Shown here: positions 44,847 through 54,068 of the stretch, one piece after another | Numbering within the stretch: the stretch's first letter is position 1 | Layout: every line of letters begins with the position of its first letter | DNA from: Mycolicibacterium sphagni | Lineage (GTDB): Bacteria; Actinomycetota; Actinomycetes; Mycobacteriales; Mycobacteriaceae | Assembly: GCF_013337765.1 (NCBI RefSeq) | Contig: NZ_VBSB01000010.1 | Location: forward strand, 558,001 to 622,000 | DNA: 64,000 nt | Direction: 5' to 3' | Made by a program: the position numbers and the translations under genes | The notes under the pieces: model-generated | Told to the model about the DNA's origin: nothing | Database searches by the model: none | The model's input: only the letters and a program-made list of their open reading frames with translations

Positions 44847-44964
44847 TGCATCGCGAGTAGGGTGCTGAATCGGCTCCGGGAAGTCTGGTCGGAATTGTTA
44901 TCCACCGTTGCGCGGTGGTAGCCGATCGGCGTGCCGCGCTCACCCATGAGAGGGCCGGTCAGCG

Positions 44965-45837
44965 ATGCGCGATTCCGACGTCATCAGCGTGCGGGAGCTC
45001 ACCTTCAGGTATCCCAAGTCGCCGGAGCCGGCGATCCGCGGGATGGATTTCACCGTCGGCCGCGGCGAGATCTTCGGGTTTCTCGGTCCCAGCGGGGCTG
45101 GAAAGTCCACCACCCAGAAGCTGCTGATCGGTCTGCTGCGCGGGCATGGCGGGACGGTATCGGTGTGGGGCAAGGAGCCATTGGCGTGGGGGCCCGATTA
45201 CTACCAACGCATCGGCGTGTCGTTCGAACTCCCCAACCACTACCAGAAGCTCAGTGGGCTGGAGAATCTTCAGTTCTTCGCGTCGCTCTACGACGGCGGC
45301 ACCCGGGACCCGGCCGGACTGCTCGACGCGGTCGGGTTGTCAGATGCCGCGAACATTCGGGTTGGCAAGTACTCCAAGGGAATGCAGATGCGCCTGACCT
45401 TTGCGAGAGCACTCCTCAACGATCCCGAACTGCTATTCCTGGACGAGCCGACCTCCGGGCTTGACCCTGTGAACGCGGGCACGATCAAAGACATGATCCG
45501 CGACTTGAAAGCAATGGGGCGCACCGTCTTCCTGACCACACACGACATGTCGACGGCTGACGAGTTGTGCGACCGCGTGGCCTTCGTTGTCGATGGCCGG
45601 ATCGTCGCGCTGGACAAGCCCGCCGAGTTGAAGATTGCGCGAAGCCAACGCCTGGTTCGCGTCGAATACCGCAGCGACCACGGGGGTTTGGCGAGCGCCG
45701 ATTTCCCGATGGATGGCATTGCCGACGACCCGGCGTTCCACATCCTGCTGCGGCAGCACCACGTCGAAACGATTCACAGCCGGGAAGCCAGCCTTGACGA
45801 TGTGTTCGTCGAGATCACCGGCAGGAGGTTGTCGTGA
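44965..45837 (+). CDS. ABC exporter ATP-binding protein (Rv2688c-like)
   Basis: 290-aa ATPase: Walker A GPSGAGKST (41-49), a degenerate signature YSKGMQMRL in place of LSGGQ, Walker B LLFLDEPTSGLD and the H-loop TTHDMS. Two single-membrane-domain permease genes follow with overlaps, giving the arrangement of the M. tuberculosis Rv2688c-Rv2687c-Rv2686c system implicated in fluoroquinolone efflux. The gene block reads as slightly less GC-biased than its flanks. Confidence 0.88.
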   Translation: MRDSDVISVRELTFRYPKSPEPAIRGMDFTVGRGEIFGFLGPSGAGKSTTQKLLIGLLRGHGGTVSVWGKEPLAWGPDYYQRIGVSFELPNHYQKLSGLENLQFFASLYDGGTRDPAGLLDAVGLSDAANIRVGKYSKGMQMRLTFARALLNDPELLFLDEPTSGLDPVNAGTIKDMIRDLKAMGRTVFLTTHDMSTADELCDRVAFVVDGRIVALDKPAELKIARSQRLVRVEYRSDHGGLASADFPMDGIADDPAFHILLRQHHVETIHSREASLDDVFVEITGRRLS

Positions 45838-46547
45838 TGCGGCTCGCACATGCCCTTCGCCTGGAACTGATTCTGCAAGTCAGACAGCGGTTCCTGCATG
45901 CCGCCGTCTTCTCGGGATTCATCTGGCTTGCGGTGCTCCTGCCTTTGTCGCGCAGTCTGCGTCCGGTCGCTGAGCCGTACATCCTCTTGGGTGATACCTG
46001 CATCATCGGGTTCTTCTTCGTCGCGGGTACGGTGTTCTTCGAGAAACAGGAACGCACGCTCGGCGCGCTTATCTCGACGCCTCTGCGATTTTGGGAGTAT
46101 CTGGCGGCCAAGGTGACTCCCTTGGTGTTGATCTCACTATCGGTCGCATTGGTCGTCCCTACGATCAGCCACGGATTCGGCTACCAGTTGCTTCCGCTGG
46201 TCGTGGGGACCGTACTGGGAACGCTTCTGATGCTTCTGATCGGTTTCACAACCTCGCTTCCGTTCGCCTCGATCAGTGATTGGTTTCTGACGGCAACGAT
46301 TCCGCTGGCTGTGATGACTTTGCCGCCGGTGCTGTACTTCTCGGGTGTGTGGACCAACGGGCTGGCATATCTCGTTCCCACCCAGGGAGCGCTCCTACTG
46401 TTCGGCGACGCGTTCGATCAGGTCTCGCTTGCGCCGTGGCAGATCGCCTACTCGGTGGCATACCCGCTCATGTGGGTAGTGGCGCTGTGGTGCACCGCAC
46501 GGCGCATGTTCACCCGGTACGTGATCGCGCAATCGGGAGGGATGTGA
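45834..46547 (+). CDS. ABC exporter permease (Rv2687c-like)
   Basis: 237-aa integral membrane protein with six hydrophobic segments, no ATPase motif. The N-terminus is MMRLAHALRLELILQVRQRF, followed by a first helix AAVFSGFIWLAVLLPL; FFEKQERTLGALISTPLRFWEYLAAK is the conserved cytoplasmic loop of ABC-2 permeases. Starts 4 bases inside the ATPase gene and ends at the next ATG (TGATG). Confidence 0.85.
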   Translation: MMRLAHALRLELILQVRQRFLHAAVFSGFIWLAVLLPLSRSLRPVAEPYILLGDTCIIGFFFVAGTVFFEKQERTLGALISTPLRFWEYLAAKVTPLVLISLSVALVVPTISHGFGYQLLPLVVGTVLGTLLMLLIGFTTSLPFASISDWFLTATIPLAVMTLPPVLYFSGVWTNGLAYLVPTQGALLLFGDAFDQVSLAPWQIAYSVAYPLMWVVALWCTARRMFTRYVIAQSGGM

Positions 46548-47302
46548 TGCCGATACCCGCGATGATGAGCTTAGGGTCAGTGGTTGCACTCGGCCGCAAT
46601 GACATTCGCGGTACATACCGCGACCCGCTGCTCGTCATGATCGTTCTCGCTCCCGTGATCTGGACCACCGGTGTCGCGGTCTTGACGCCCCGCTTCACCG
46701 CCATGCTGGCGCAGCGCTACGACTTCGATCTGGTTCGGTACTACCCGCTGGTGCTGACCGCATTCCTGCTACTCACGAGCATCGTCATCGTCGGTGGGCT
46801 CGCCTCGTTTCTCGTACTGGACGAGATCGATGCCGGCACACTTGCGGCACTCAGGGTGACGCCGGTCCCGCTTGGCGGGTTCTTCGCCTACCGTGCGGCA
46901 ACTGTCGTCGTGGTGACTGCGGCCTATGTCATCGCAACGATGTCGTTCAGCGGCATCCTGGAACCCGGTGTCACACCGGCACTGGTTCCGATCGGACTCT
47001 TGGCCGGGCTGTCGGCGGTGGTGACGCTCCTGTTGATCATCGCGATGGCGAGCAACAAGATTCAGGGGCTCGCGGCAATCCGCGGACTGGGCATGCTCAT
47101 CGCCGGCCTCCCCTGCCTGCCGTGGTTCATCCACTCAAATTGGAGCCTGGTCTTCGGTGTGCTTCCACCGTATTGGGCCGCCAAGGCGTTCTGGCTGGCC
47201 AGCGGCCACGGCACCTGGTGGCCCTATCTGCTGGGTGGGGTCGGCTACAACCTGGCAATCGCGTGGCCGTTGTTTCGTCGGTTCGTAGCGAAGAACACCT
47301 GA
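46547..47302 (+). CDS. ABC exporter permease (Rv2686c-like)
   Basis: 251-aa membrane protein with six helices and the ABC-2 loop FLVLDEIDAGTLAALRVTPVPLGGFFAYR. Pairs with the preceding permease as a heterodimer. ATG 46547 shares a base with the preceding stop; the longer in-frame extension upstream lies in the previous gene. Substrate of the exporter is not readable. Confidence 0.85.
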   Translation: MPIPAMMSLGSVVALGRNDIRGTYRDPLLVMIVLAPVIWTTGVAVLTPRFTAMLAQRYDFDLVRYYPLVLTAFLLLTSIVIVGGLASFLVLDEIDAGTLAALRVTPVPLGGFFAYRAATVVVVTAAYVIATMSFSGILEPGVTPALVPIGLLAGLSAVVTLLLIIAMASNKIQGLAAIRGLGMLIAGLPCLPWFIHSNWSLVFGVLPPYWAAKAFWLASGHGTWWPYLLGGVGYNLAIAWPLFRRFVAKNT

Positions 47303-47379
47303 CAGACGACTGCTAGGTTGTATGGCGGTGTGCCGGGAAGCCTGGTCGGCGTCTTGTCGCGACGACCCGGGAGCACACA

Positions 47380-48249
47380 ATGGCAAATCCTGCCGCACAG
47401 ACCGCGCTCGGCCCCATGATCGTCGTGGCGGCCGACCAGTACGAATCGGTGCCACTCCTGCACGATCCGTGGGCGGCGCAACTACTGCCGGCCACCGGCC
47501 GGTTCGTTGCGGCACTTACGCGGTGGTCGCCGGTGCGCAGCGCGTTGAAGTCGGCGACCGACCGGAAGATCTCGGGCGGTTGGGCCAGTTTCCTGTGCCG
47601 CAAGCGCTACATCGACGATCGGCTGCGCGAAGATATCGCCAAAGGCGTTGACGCCGTGGTTATTCTGGGTGCCGGGTACGACACCCGCGCTTTCCGGCTG
47701 CCGGAGCTCGCAGGGATTCCGCTATGTGAAGTCGACCTGCCCAGCAATACGGCGCGGAAGGCGGCCGCCCTGCACCGCACGTTCGGCCGGATCCCGCCCG
47801 CCGTCACGCTCCTGCCCGTCGATTTCGAGACCGACGACCTCGCCGAGGAGCTGCAGTGCGCCGGGTTCGGGCCTCAGCGCCGTACGTTCTACGTCTGGGA
47901 AGCGGTCACCCAGTACCTCACTGAACCCGCCGTTCGCCAGACTCTGGCCTATCTCGCACAGGCCGAGCCCGGCAGCCGTCTGGCGTTCACGTTCGTCCGG
48001 GATGACTTCCTGGCCGGCTGGCACACCTATGGTGCCGACGGCGCTCGACGGCAATTCGTGGTCAAGCGCGGGTTGTGGCGCTTCGGACTCCAACCCGACG
48101 ATGTGGCGCCCTTGCTCGCCGAATACGGCTGGCGCGAGGTGGACCAAGTCGGGCCCGCCGAGTACGCGGACCGGTACCTGCGCCCGGCCGGCCGGGACGC
48201 TGCGGTGTCCGAGATCGAACGCGCGGTTTACGCCGAGCGCATCTCGTGA
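47380..48249 (+). CDS. Class I SAM-dependent methyltransferase
   Basis: 289-aa LCM-like methyltransferase; SAM motif VVILGAGYDTRAFRLPEL and acidic CEVDLPSN, then FYVWEAVTQYL. GGGAG lies 7 bases before ATG 47380. Its stop overlaps the TIGR03085 GTG, so the two are co-translated. Unlike the 16725 paralogue it lacks the long N-terminal extension. Substrate unknown. Confidence 0.85.
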   Translation: MANPAAQTALGPMIVVAADQYESVPLLHDPWAAQLLPATGRFVAALTRWSPVRSALKSATDRKISGGWASFLCRKRYIDDRLREDIAKGVDAVVILGAGYDTRAFRLPELAGIPLCEVDLPSNTARKAAALHRTFGRIPPAVTLLPVDFETDDLAEELQCAGFGPQRRTFYVWEAVTQYLTEPAVRQTLAYLAQAEPGSRLAFTFVRDDFLAGWHTYGADGARRQFVVKRGLWRFGLQPDDVAPLLAEYGWREVDQVGPAEYADRYLRPAGRDAAVSEIERAVYAERIS

Positions 48250-48890
48250 ATCCGCCGTTCGACGCCCAGGAACGCGCCGCGCTGTGCGATCTCTTCGACG
48301 ACCTCGGTCCGGATGCCCCGACCCTCCTCGACGGCTGGACAACCCGAAAACTGGCCGCCCACCTTGTGCTCCGCGAGCGTGATCCGATCGCTGCCCCCTG
48401 TCTCGTCCTGCCTGGACCTCCTGCGCGTTTTGCCGAACGCCGCACGACAGCCATGGTCGAGCGAGAGGAATTCAGCTGGTTGGTCGCGCGTCTGCGCTCC
48501 GGGCCGCCCATCGGCTTCTTCCGTCTGCCCTGGGTCCGCTCCTTCCCGAGTCTCAACGAGTTCTTCGTCCATCACGAGGACGTCCGCAGGGCTGACGGTC
48601 GCGGTCCGCGTGAGGATCTGACACCTGAGCTAGAGGCGGCGCTGTGGCGAAATGTCCAGCGCGGCAGCCGGTTTTTGAGCCGCCGGCTGCGGGGGACGGG
48701 ACTCGACATCGCGTGGAATGGGACCGGCCAACGGATCGCGGTCCGAACGGGCACGCTCACCGCAGAGCTAAGCGGGCCGCCCGGCGAACTGCTGCTGTAC
48801 CTGTTCGGACGGCAGGCTGCCGCCCGGGTCGAGGTGCTCGGACCACCGACCGCTGTCGCCGCCATCGGGAACTGTCGCTTCGGAATGTGA
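48246..48890 (+). CDS. TIGR03085-family metal-binding protein (DinB/MDMPI-like)
   Basis: 214-aa actinobacterial protein: ERAALCDLFDDLGPDAPTLLDGW at the N-terminus, then KLAAHLVLRERDP and FFVHHEDVRRADG, whose three histidines (AAHL, HHED) are the expected metal ligands of the DinB/mycothiol-dependent maleylpyruvate isomerase N-terminal fold. Function unknown; mycothiol-dependent chemistry is a reasonable inference. The GTG at 48246 is inside the methyltransferase stop; earlier open frame is a shadow of that gene. Confidence 0.82.
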   Translation: MNPPFDAQERAALCDLFDDLGPDAPTLLDGWTTRKLAAHLVLRERDPIAAPCLVLPGPPARFAERRTTAMVEREEFSWLVARLRSGPPIGFFRLPWVRSFPSLNEFFVHHEDVRRADGRGPREDLTPELEAALWRNVQRGSRFLSRRLRGTGLDIAWNGTGQRIAVRTGTLTAELSGPPGELLLYLFGRQAAARVEVLGPPTAVAAIGNCRFGM

Positions 48891-48973
48891 GCCGCGCGCG
48901 AACCCCGCAAAGTGACTAGGCTTGGCCTTCCGGTGCTCTGCGCCGGCGATCTCCTGAGCCCGAAGGAGCGCAT

Positions 48974-50227
48974 ATGTCCGCCGCACCGAAGGGCCCCGGC
49001 CACATCCGGCTGACGTCGCATCGCGGCGCCGACGACGCCCTGCCGATCCGCTGGGGCGCGGCCACCGCGGGCGAGCGCGGCCCGCTGATCGGAACCACCA
49101 GCACCCGCAGCCACCGCAATGTCATCGGCACCCACAGCGGTTCCTACAGCGTGTATCGCGCACTGGCCGTCGCGGCCGGCGCGCTGTCCCGCGAGCATCG
49201 GGCGGACCTGACCAACACCTCTCCCACCGACAGCATCGGCCCGTACCCGCAGTGGGGCGATCCCAGGGCGATCGTCAGCCTGGACCCGTGGGGCGCGATG
49301 GTGGCCGACGCGTTCGCCGCCGACCTCGCGGCCGGCCAGGACATTCGCCCGACCATCGCGGTTACCAAGGCGCACGTGATGCTGCCGGAGATCGCCGACG
49401 CTATCGAGAAGGGCCGGCTGGTTCCCGACGGCCGGGTGCTGCTGCCCGGTGGGGCGGCACTGGTGACCAAGGCCGCGATCGAACCGGTCTGGTATCTGCC
49501 CGGTGTCGCAGAACGGTTCGGGTGCAGCGAGGCTCATCTGCGCCGGGTGCTGTTCGAGGAGACCGGCGGCATGTATCCGGAACTGGTCACCCGCTCCGAT
49601 CTGGAGGTGTTCCTCCCGCCGATCGGTGGGCAGACCCTTTACATCTTCGGCGCCCCAAACGATCTCACTGATCCCGCGGTGGAGCTGACCGCCCGGGTGC
49701 ATGACGAGTGCAACGGCTCCGACGTGTTCGGCTCCGATATCTGTACGTGCAGGCCGTATCTGACGCACGCGATCGAGGAGTGCATCCTCGGCGCGCAGCG
49801 CGGTGGGGTCGGGCTTGTCGCCTACTCCCGCAAGGAAGGCCGCGCGCTGGGCGAGGTGACCAAGTTCCTGGTCTACAACGCCCGCAAGCGCCAGGAGGGC
49901 GGCGATACCGCCGAGGCATACTTCGCCCGCACCGAATGTGTTGCCGGCGTTCAGGATATGCGTTTTCAGGAACTGATGCCAGATGTGTTGCACTGGTTGG
50001 GGATCCGCAAGATCCACCGGCTGGTCTCGATGAGCAACATGAAATACGACGCCATCGTCGGTTCGGGAATCGAAGTGGGCGAGCGGGTCAACATTCCCGA
50101 CGAGCTGATCCCGCCCGATGCCCGGGTGGAGATCGACGCCAAGATGGCGGCCGGCTACTTCACCCCCGGCCCGGTGCCCGATGCCGACGAGCTGAAGAAG
50201 GCCAAGGGCCGCGGGCTGGAGGGCTGA
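48974..50227 (+). CDS. GTP cyclohydrolase II-like protein of the URC uracil pathway (URC1)
   Basis: 417-aa protein, larger than housekeeping RibA. The GCH II core appears late (about residues 240-370): HDECNGSDVFGSDICTCRPYL gives the zinc cysteines, followed by GLVAYSRKEGRALGEVTK and a TPDVLHWLG-type segment (PDVLHWLGIRKIHRL). An N-terminal region of about 200 residues is specific to URC1 proteins. In Lachancea kluyveri, URC1 acts in uracil catabolism after ribotide formation. The two genes downstream (DUF1688/URC4 and upp/URC6) confirm the pathway. Confidence 0.85.
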   Translation: MSAAPKGPGHIRLTSHRGADDALPIRWGAATAGERGPLIGTTSTRSHRNVIGTHSGSYSVYRALAVAAGALSREHRADLTNTSPTDSIGPYPQWGDPRAIVSLDPWGAMVADAFAADLAAGQDIRPTIAVTKAHVMLPEIADAIEKGRLVPDGRVLLPGGAALVTKAAIEPVWYLPGVAERFGCSEAHLRRVLFEETGGMYPELVTRSDLEVFLPPIGGQTLYIFGAPNDLTDPAVELTARVHDECNGSDVFGSDICTCRPYLTHAIEECILGAQRGGVGLVAYSRKEGRALGEVTKFLVYNARKRQEGGDTAEAYFARTECVAGVQDMRFQELMPDVLHWLGIRKIHRLVSMSNMKYDAIVGSGIEVGERVNIPDELIPPDARVEIDAKMAAGYFTPGPVPDADELKKAKGRGLEG

Positions 50228-51453
50228 TGAGTTCGGCCACCGGGGTCGACGTCGACAGCCCGACAGGAGCCGCCGCCGCACTGCGCAGCACGCACACCAT
50301 TCGCGAGCGGGCCGCGACGCTGACACAGCGGGCCAGGGCCGACGGCTCGCAGTGGTTCACCGTGCACGACGACGCACTGGAATCCGCAGCCGCGCTGGTC
50401 GCCGATGTCACCCGGGACAACTATGCGGATCTGCAGATCCCGTTCCACAGTCGGTGGCGTCATTTCGAGGCAGGCGGGGTTGACCGCAGGGCCGAGCTCC
50501 TCAGCGGTGCCGACGCGCGGGCGTTGGTCGATCTCACGGTGGTCAGCGTGCTGCTCGACGCCGGCGCCGGGCCCGCCTGGTCCTACCTCGAGCCCGGCAC
50601 TGGTCTTCGGCTGAGCCGTTCGGAAGGCCTGGGGGTGGCCAGTTTTCACGCCTTCACGGCGGGCCTGTTCTCATCGGACCCCGGCGACCCGCTGCGCGCC
50701 GACGCCGCTGGGCTGGCCGGCCTGACCGCGGAACGGCTGGGTGAGGCGTTTCAAACCGACGACGCCAACCCGCTGATCGGGCTCGACGGCCGGATGACGA
50801 TCCTGCGCAGGCTCGGTGGCGCACTGTCGGCCGCGCCGGAGGCGTTCGGACCCGACGGCCGCCCCGGCGGGCTTCTCGACGCGGTACGCCGGCCGGGCCG
50901 CGAGTCGGTGCGCGCTCACGACATCCTCAGCACGATCCTGACCGCGTTGGCGCCAATCTGGCCTGGCGGCAACATGATCGGCGACCAGCCGGTCGGCGAC
51001 TGCTGGCGCCACCCGGCGCTGGGCGGGCCCGGCCTGACCGAGGGATGGATGCCGTTTCACAAGCTGTCGCAGTGGCTCACCTACTCGCTGCTCGAGCCGT
51101 TCGGTTGGGCCGGGGTGATCGTTACCGATCTGGACGAGTTGACCGGTCTGCCTGAGTACCGCAACGGCGGGCTGCTGCTGGACAGCGGCGTGCTGCGCCT
51201 GCGCGACGCCGACTGGTCCGACCAAAGTTGGACGGCCGGCGACGAACTGGTGGTCGAGTGGCGCGCGTTGACGGTGGCTCTGCTCGACGAGCTGGCTCCG
51301 CTGGTCCGTGACCGGCTCGGGGTGGACGCCGGGCAGATGCCGCTGGCGCGGGTCCTGGAGGGCGGTACCTGGGCGGCGGGCCGACTGCTGGCCCAGCAGC
51401 GGCGTGGGGGCCTGCCGCCGCTGTCCATCCTCAGTGATGGCACGGTGTTCTGA
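50227..51453 (+). CDS. DUF1688 / URC4 uracil-catabolism protein
   Basis: 408-aa protein of the URC4 family. Landmarks: [71 protein letters not shown] and [26 protein letters not shown] split over about 297-322. URC4 is essential for URC-type uracil degradation but its exact reaction is not settled. ATG overlaps the preceding stop (TGATG) and the stop overlaps upp. Confidence 0.87.
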   Translation: MSSATGVDVDSPTGAAAALRSTHTIRERAATLTQRARADGSQWFTVHDDALESAAALVADVTRDNYADLQIPFHSRWRHFEAGGVDRRAELLSGADARALVDLTVVSVLLDAGAGPAWSYLEPGTGLRLSRSEGLGVASFHAFTAGLFSSDPGDPLRADAAGLAGLTAERLGEAFQTDDANPLIGLDGRMTILRRLGGALSAAPEAFGPDGRPGGLLDAVRRPGRESVRAHDILSTILTALAPIWPGGNMIGDQPVGDCWRHPALGGPGLTEGWMPFHKLSQWLTYSLLEPFGWAGVIVTDLDELTGLPEYRNGGLLLDSGVLRLRDADWSDQSWTAGDELVVEWRALTVALLDELAPLVRDRLGVDAGQMPLARVLEGGTWAAGRLLAQQRRGGLPPLSILSDGTVF

Positions 51454-52082
51454 TGCGCGACGTCCACGTCATCGACCACCCGTTGGTACAGCACAAGCTG
51501 ACTTTGATGCGCCGGGAGGAGACGTCCACCAACACGTTTCGCCGGCTCGCCAACGAGATGGCCACGCTGCTGGCGTATGAAGTCCTGCGCGACACCCCGA
51601 CCCAGGAGATCGAGGTCCGCACCCCGCTGGAGACGACGACCGGCGCCGTCATCGACGGCAAGAAGCTGGTGTTCGTCTCGATCCTGCGAGCCGGTACCGG
51701 CATCCTGGATGGAATGCTGACCGTGGTGCCCGGCGCCCGCGTCGGGCACATCGGGCTGTACCGGGATCCGAAAACACTTGTCGCTGTTGAGTATTACTTC
51801 AAGATGCCCAACGACCTGCACGAGCGCGAGGTCGTCGTCGTCGACCCGATGCTGGCCACCGGCAACTCAGCCGTAGCCGCGGTGGACCGGCTCAAGGAGT
51901 TCCGGCCCCGGTCCATCAAGTTCGTCTGCCTGCTCACCTGCCCGGAAGGCATCGCCGCGTTGCACGACGCCCATCCGGAGGTGCCGATCTACACCGCGGC
52001 GGTGGACCGTGGCCTCGACGAGCACAGCTACATCGTGCCGGGGCTCGGCGATGCCGGTGACCGGCTGTTCGGCACCAAGTAG
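51453..52082 (+). CDS. upp: Uracil phosphoribosyltransferase
   Basis: 209-aa enzyme forming UMP from uracil and PRPP. The PRPP-binding loop [28 protein letters not shown] and the C-terminal uracil site [15 protein letters not shown] are intact. Besides salvage, a UPRT (URC6) starts the URC catabolic route; its position as third gene of this operon suggests that role. TGATG overlap with the URC4 gene. A hairpin terminator follows. Confidence 0.95.
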   Translation: MRDVHVIDHPLVQHKLTLMRREETSTNTFRRLANEMATLLAYEVLRDTPTQEIEVRTPLETTTGAVIDGKKLVFVSILRAGTGILDGMLTVVPGARVGHIGLYRDPKTLVAVEYYFKMPNDLHEREVVVVDPMLATGNSAVAAVDRLKEFRPRSIKFVCLLTCPEGIAALHDAHPEVPIYTAAVDRGLDEHSYIVPGLGDAGDRLFGTK

Positions 52083-52083
52083 G

Positions 52084-52110
52084 CCCCGTTATCGAAGCCC
52101 GGCAACGGGG
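52084..52110. terminator. Hairpin between convergent upp and SHOCT genes
   Basis: CCCCGTT (52084-52090) pairs perfectly with AACGGGG (52104-52110) around a 13-nt loop; it fills the 29-bp gap after upp and before the convergent stop. Intrinsic terminator without U-tract. Confidence 0.55.
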
Positions 52111-52111
52111 T

Positions 52112-52381
52112 TCACTGCCGCAGGTTGGCGCGGAGGACGGTGAGGCGCTGTTGATATTCGTGCTCGTCGATCTCCCCGCGGGCGAATCGGGCGGCCAGAA
52201 GCTGCTCGGGTGACTCGTCATACGGACGGGGTGCCGGGACGGATCGCTGCTGGGGGCCACCGCTGGTGAACCGGACCAACGCGACGATCCCGACGATGAT
52301 GAGAATCCAGAACAGCACCATTCCGATCGCCATGCCTGCATATCCCCATCCGCCCATGTCGTGGTCGTACCAGAACATCAC
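52112..52381 (-). CDS. Small membrane protein with SHOCT domain
   Basis: 89-aa protein: a His/Gly/Tyr/Trp-rich N-terminus (MMFWYDHDMGGWGYAGM), one transmembrane helix (about 17-37) and a C-terminal SHOCT motif (SPEQLLAARFARGEIDEHEYQQRL). SHOCT proteins commonly accompany copper and other stress genes. It is 22 bp downstream of the multicopper oxidase gene on the same strand and probably co-transcribed. Function unknown. Confidence 0.85.
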   Translation of the reverse strand: MMFWYDHDMGGWGYAGMAIGMVLFWILIIVGIVALVRFTSGGPQQRSVPAPRPYDESPEQLLAARFARGEIDEHEYQQRLTVLRANLRQ

Positions 52382-52403
52382 GGGAACTCCTTTCCTCTGA
52401 TTC

Positions 52404-53942
52404 TCAGCCGGTGTAATCCAGAGTGGTCATCATTCCGGCGTCCATGTGATATCCGTTGTGGCAGTGCAGCATCCAGATTCCTGGGTTGTCGGCCACCAGT
52501 TTGACCGCCACGGTCTGCATCGGTTTGACGATGACGGTGTCCTTGCGCGGTCCGGGGCTGCCGTCCGCTTTGATCACCTGGAAGGTGTGGCCATGCAGGT
52601 GCATGGGATGCCACATCATGCTTGCGTTGGCGAACGTCAGGGTGGCGTGCTGCCCCCGATCGACGGTCAGCGGCACGGTTTGGTCGTAGGGGCGGCCGTT
52701 GATCATCCAGTCGTACTGCATCATCCCGCCGGACAGGCGGGCGTGCAGGTCGAGATCGGTGCGGGCCGGCAGCTGAACTTCCGGCGTCGCGGTGAAGGTG
52801 TCGACGGTGCCGACGAGTCGGGACAGTTCCGGCGGCCGGTAGTCGGCGCCCGGACCGCTTCCTGCTGCGGTGGACAGCAGTGCGCGGGCCACTGCGTTCT
52901 TTCCTTCGGCCGAGGCCACCAACGGGAACACCCCGTCGCCAGCGGTCACCACCACGTCGTAGCGCTCTCCCATCCCGAGCAGGACCGCGTCGACCTCGGT
53001 GGGGACGACCGGGAAGCCGTCGGTATGGGTGACGGTCATCCGGTGCCCGGCCAGGGCAAACCGGAACGCAGTGTCGGCGGCTGCATTGATGATCCGGATT
53101 CGGACGCGTTGCCCCGGCTTTGCCGTGAACGTGCTCGCCGCCGCGGGGATGCGTCCGTTGACGAGGTAGTACGGGTAATTGACGTCGCCGGCGTCACCAC
53201 CGAGCAGATCGCTCGCCCCCACACCGCCCATCCCGGGCATGGACCCCATCCCGCCCATCGGACCCATACCGCCCATGCCCGTCATCGAGCCCATGCCGCC
53301 CATGCCCTTCGACCTCAGGCCGTCGAAGATCTCCTGGGGGCTGCTGCCGACTCCGGAGGTCCAGTCGTCGAGCATCACGATCCACTCGGCGTCATAACGG
53401 CCGGGCTCGGCAGGGTCGTCGATGATGACCGGTAGATACAGCCCGTAGTCGGTGCCCAGCCCGGTGTGCGGATGGGCCCAGTACGTCCCGGGATACGGCG
53501 AGCTGAAGCGGTAGGTGAAGTTCGCCCCAGGCGCGATGTCGGGGGTGGCAGGGGCGGCGCCGTCCATGTCGTTGCGCAGCGCGATCCCGTGCCAATGCGT
53601 CGAGGACGGATGATCCAAATCGTTTTCCACGGTGACGGCGATATCGTCGCCGACGTTGGCCCGGATCAAGGGGCCGGGAAGCTGAGCGTTATAGGCCAAG
53701 GTGTGAGCCCTGACCCCGCCGAGGTCGACGTCGGCCGACCCGGCCGTCAGCTGGGCGGTGACCGTCTTCCCGGTGTGGGGGCGGGCGGCTTCTCCGGCCG
53801 TGATCGCGGCCGTTGCGCTCGGACCACTCGGAGGGGTGGCAGTGGTGGGCCGGCCGCAGGCCACCAACGCCGCGCCGAGGGCGCCGGCTGCCAGAAAGCC
53901 GCGCCGCGTCAACGGTGCCGCAACCAAGGGCTGTCGGCGCAT
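52404..53942 (-). CDS. Tat-exported multicopper oxidase with Met-rich insertion
   Basis: About 512-aa exported laccase-like oxidase. Tat signal TRRGFLAAGALGAALVACG (about 12-30) with a lipobox-like LVAC (Cys29). Copper sites: HWHG and HPHTGLG in domain 1; HPMHLHGHTF and HCHNGYHMDAGMM at the C-terminus. A Met/Gly-rich loop (about residues 225-255, GMGGMGSMTGMGG and similar) resembles CueO-type Cu(I) binding inserts. It would oxidise toxic Cu(I) at the cell surface, as MmcO does. ATG 53942 gives a normal Tat peptide. Divergent from the response regulator across a shared AAGA-repeat element. Confidence 0.93.
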   Translation of the reverse strand: MRRQPLVAAPLTRRGFLAAGALGAALVACGRPTTATPPSGPSATAAITAGEAARPHTGKTVTAQLTAGSADVDLGGVRAHTLAYNAQLPGPLIRANVGDDIAVTVENDLDHPSSTHWHGIALRNDMDGAAPATPDIAPGANFTYRFSSPYPGTYWAHPHTGLGTDYGLYLPVIIDDPAEPGRYDAEWIVMLDDWTSGVGSSPQEIFDGLRSKGMGGMGSMTGMGGMGPMGGMGSMPGMGGVGASDLLGGDAGDVNYPYYLVNGRIPAAASTFTAKPGQRVRIRIINAAADTAFRFALAGHRMTVTHTDGFPVVPTEVDAVLLGMGERYDVVVTAGDGVFPLVASAEGKNAVARALLSTAAGSGPGADYRPPELSRLVGTVDTFTATPEVQLPARTDLDLHARLSGGMMQYDWMINGRPYDQTVPLTVDRGQHATLTFANASMMWHPMHLHGHTFQVIKADGSPGPRKDTVIVKPMQTVAVKLVADNPGIWMLHCHNGYHMDAGMMTTLDYTG

Positions 53943-54009
53943 CACCCATCCTGTCGTTTGAAGGTTCCGTGTCCTACATTGCGGGGCCGCCATCAGGCGT
54001 TTGGTGTTG

Positions 54010-54032
54010 GTTCTGTGAAGATTCGCTCAAGA
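54010..54032. promoter_or_regulatory. AAGA-repeat element 1 (oxidase / response regulator divergent promoter)
   Basis: GTTCTGTGAAGATTCG (54010-54025) followed by CTCAAGA: two AAGA units (54018-54021 and 54029-54032) exactly 11 bp apart. The first 16 bases recur unchanged at 56761. It lies 68 bp before the oxidase start and 37 bp before the response-regulator start. An 11-bp direct repeat is the normal geometry for OmpR-type dimers. Confidence 0.6.
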
Positions 54033-54068
54033 TGCCGGCGCGACGGATCCGCGCGGCACGATGAACAC

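Noticed and set aside
44847-44964. A small ORF or leader before the ABC exporter
   Set aside because: Short frames here run into the ATPase gene in other phases and have no good ribosome site.
53466-54068. Upstream extension of the response-regulator frame
   Set aside because: It overlaps the oxidase gene and the shared promoter element; the receiver domain begins just after ATG 54069.
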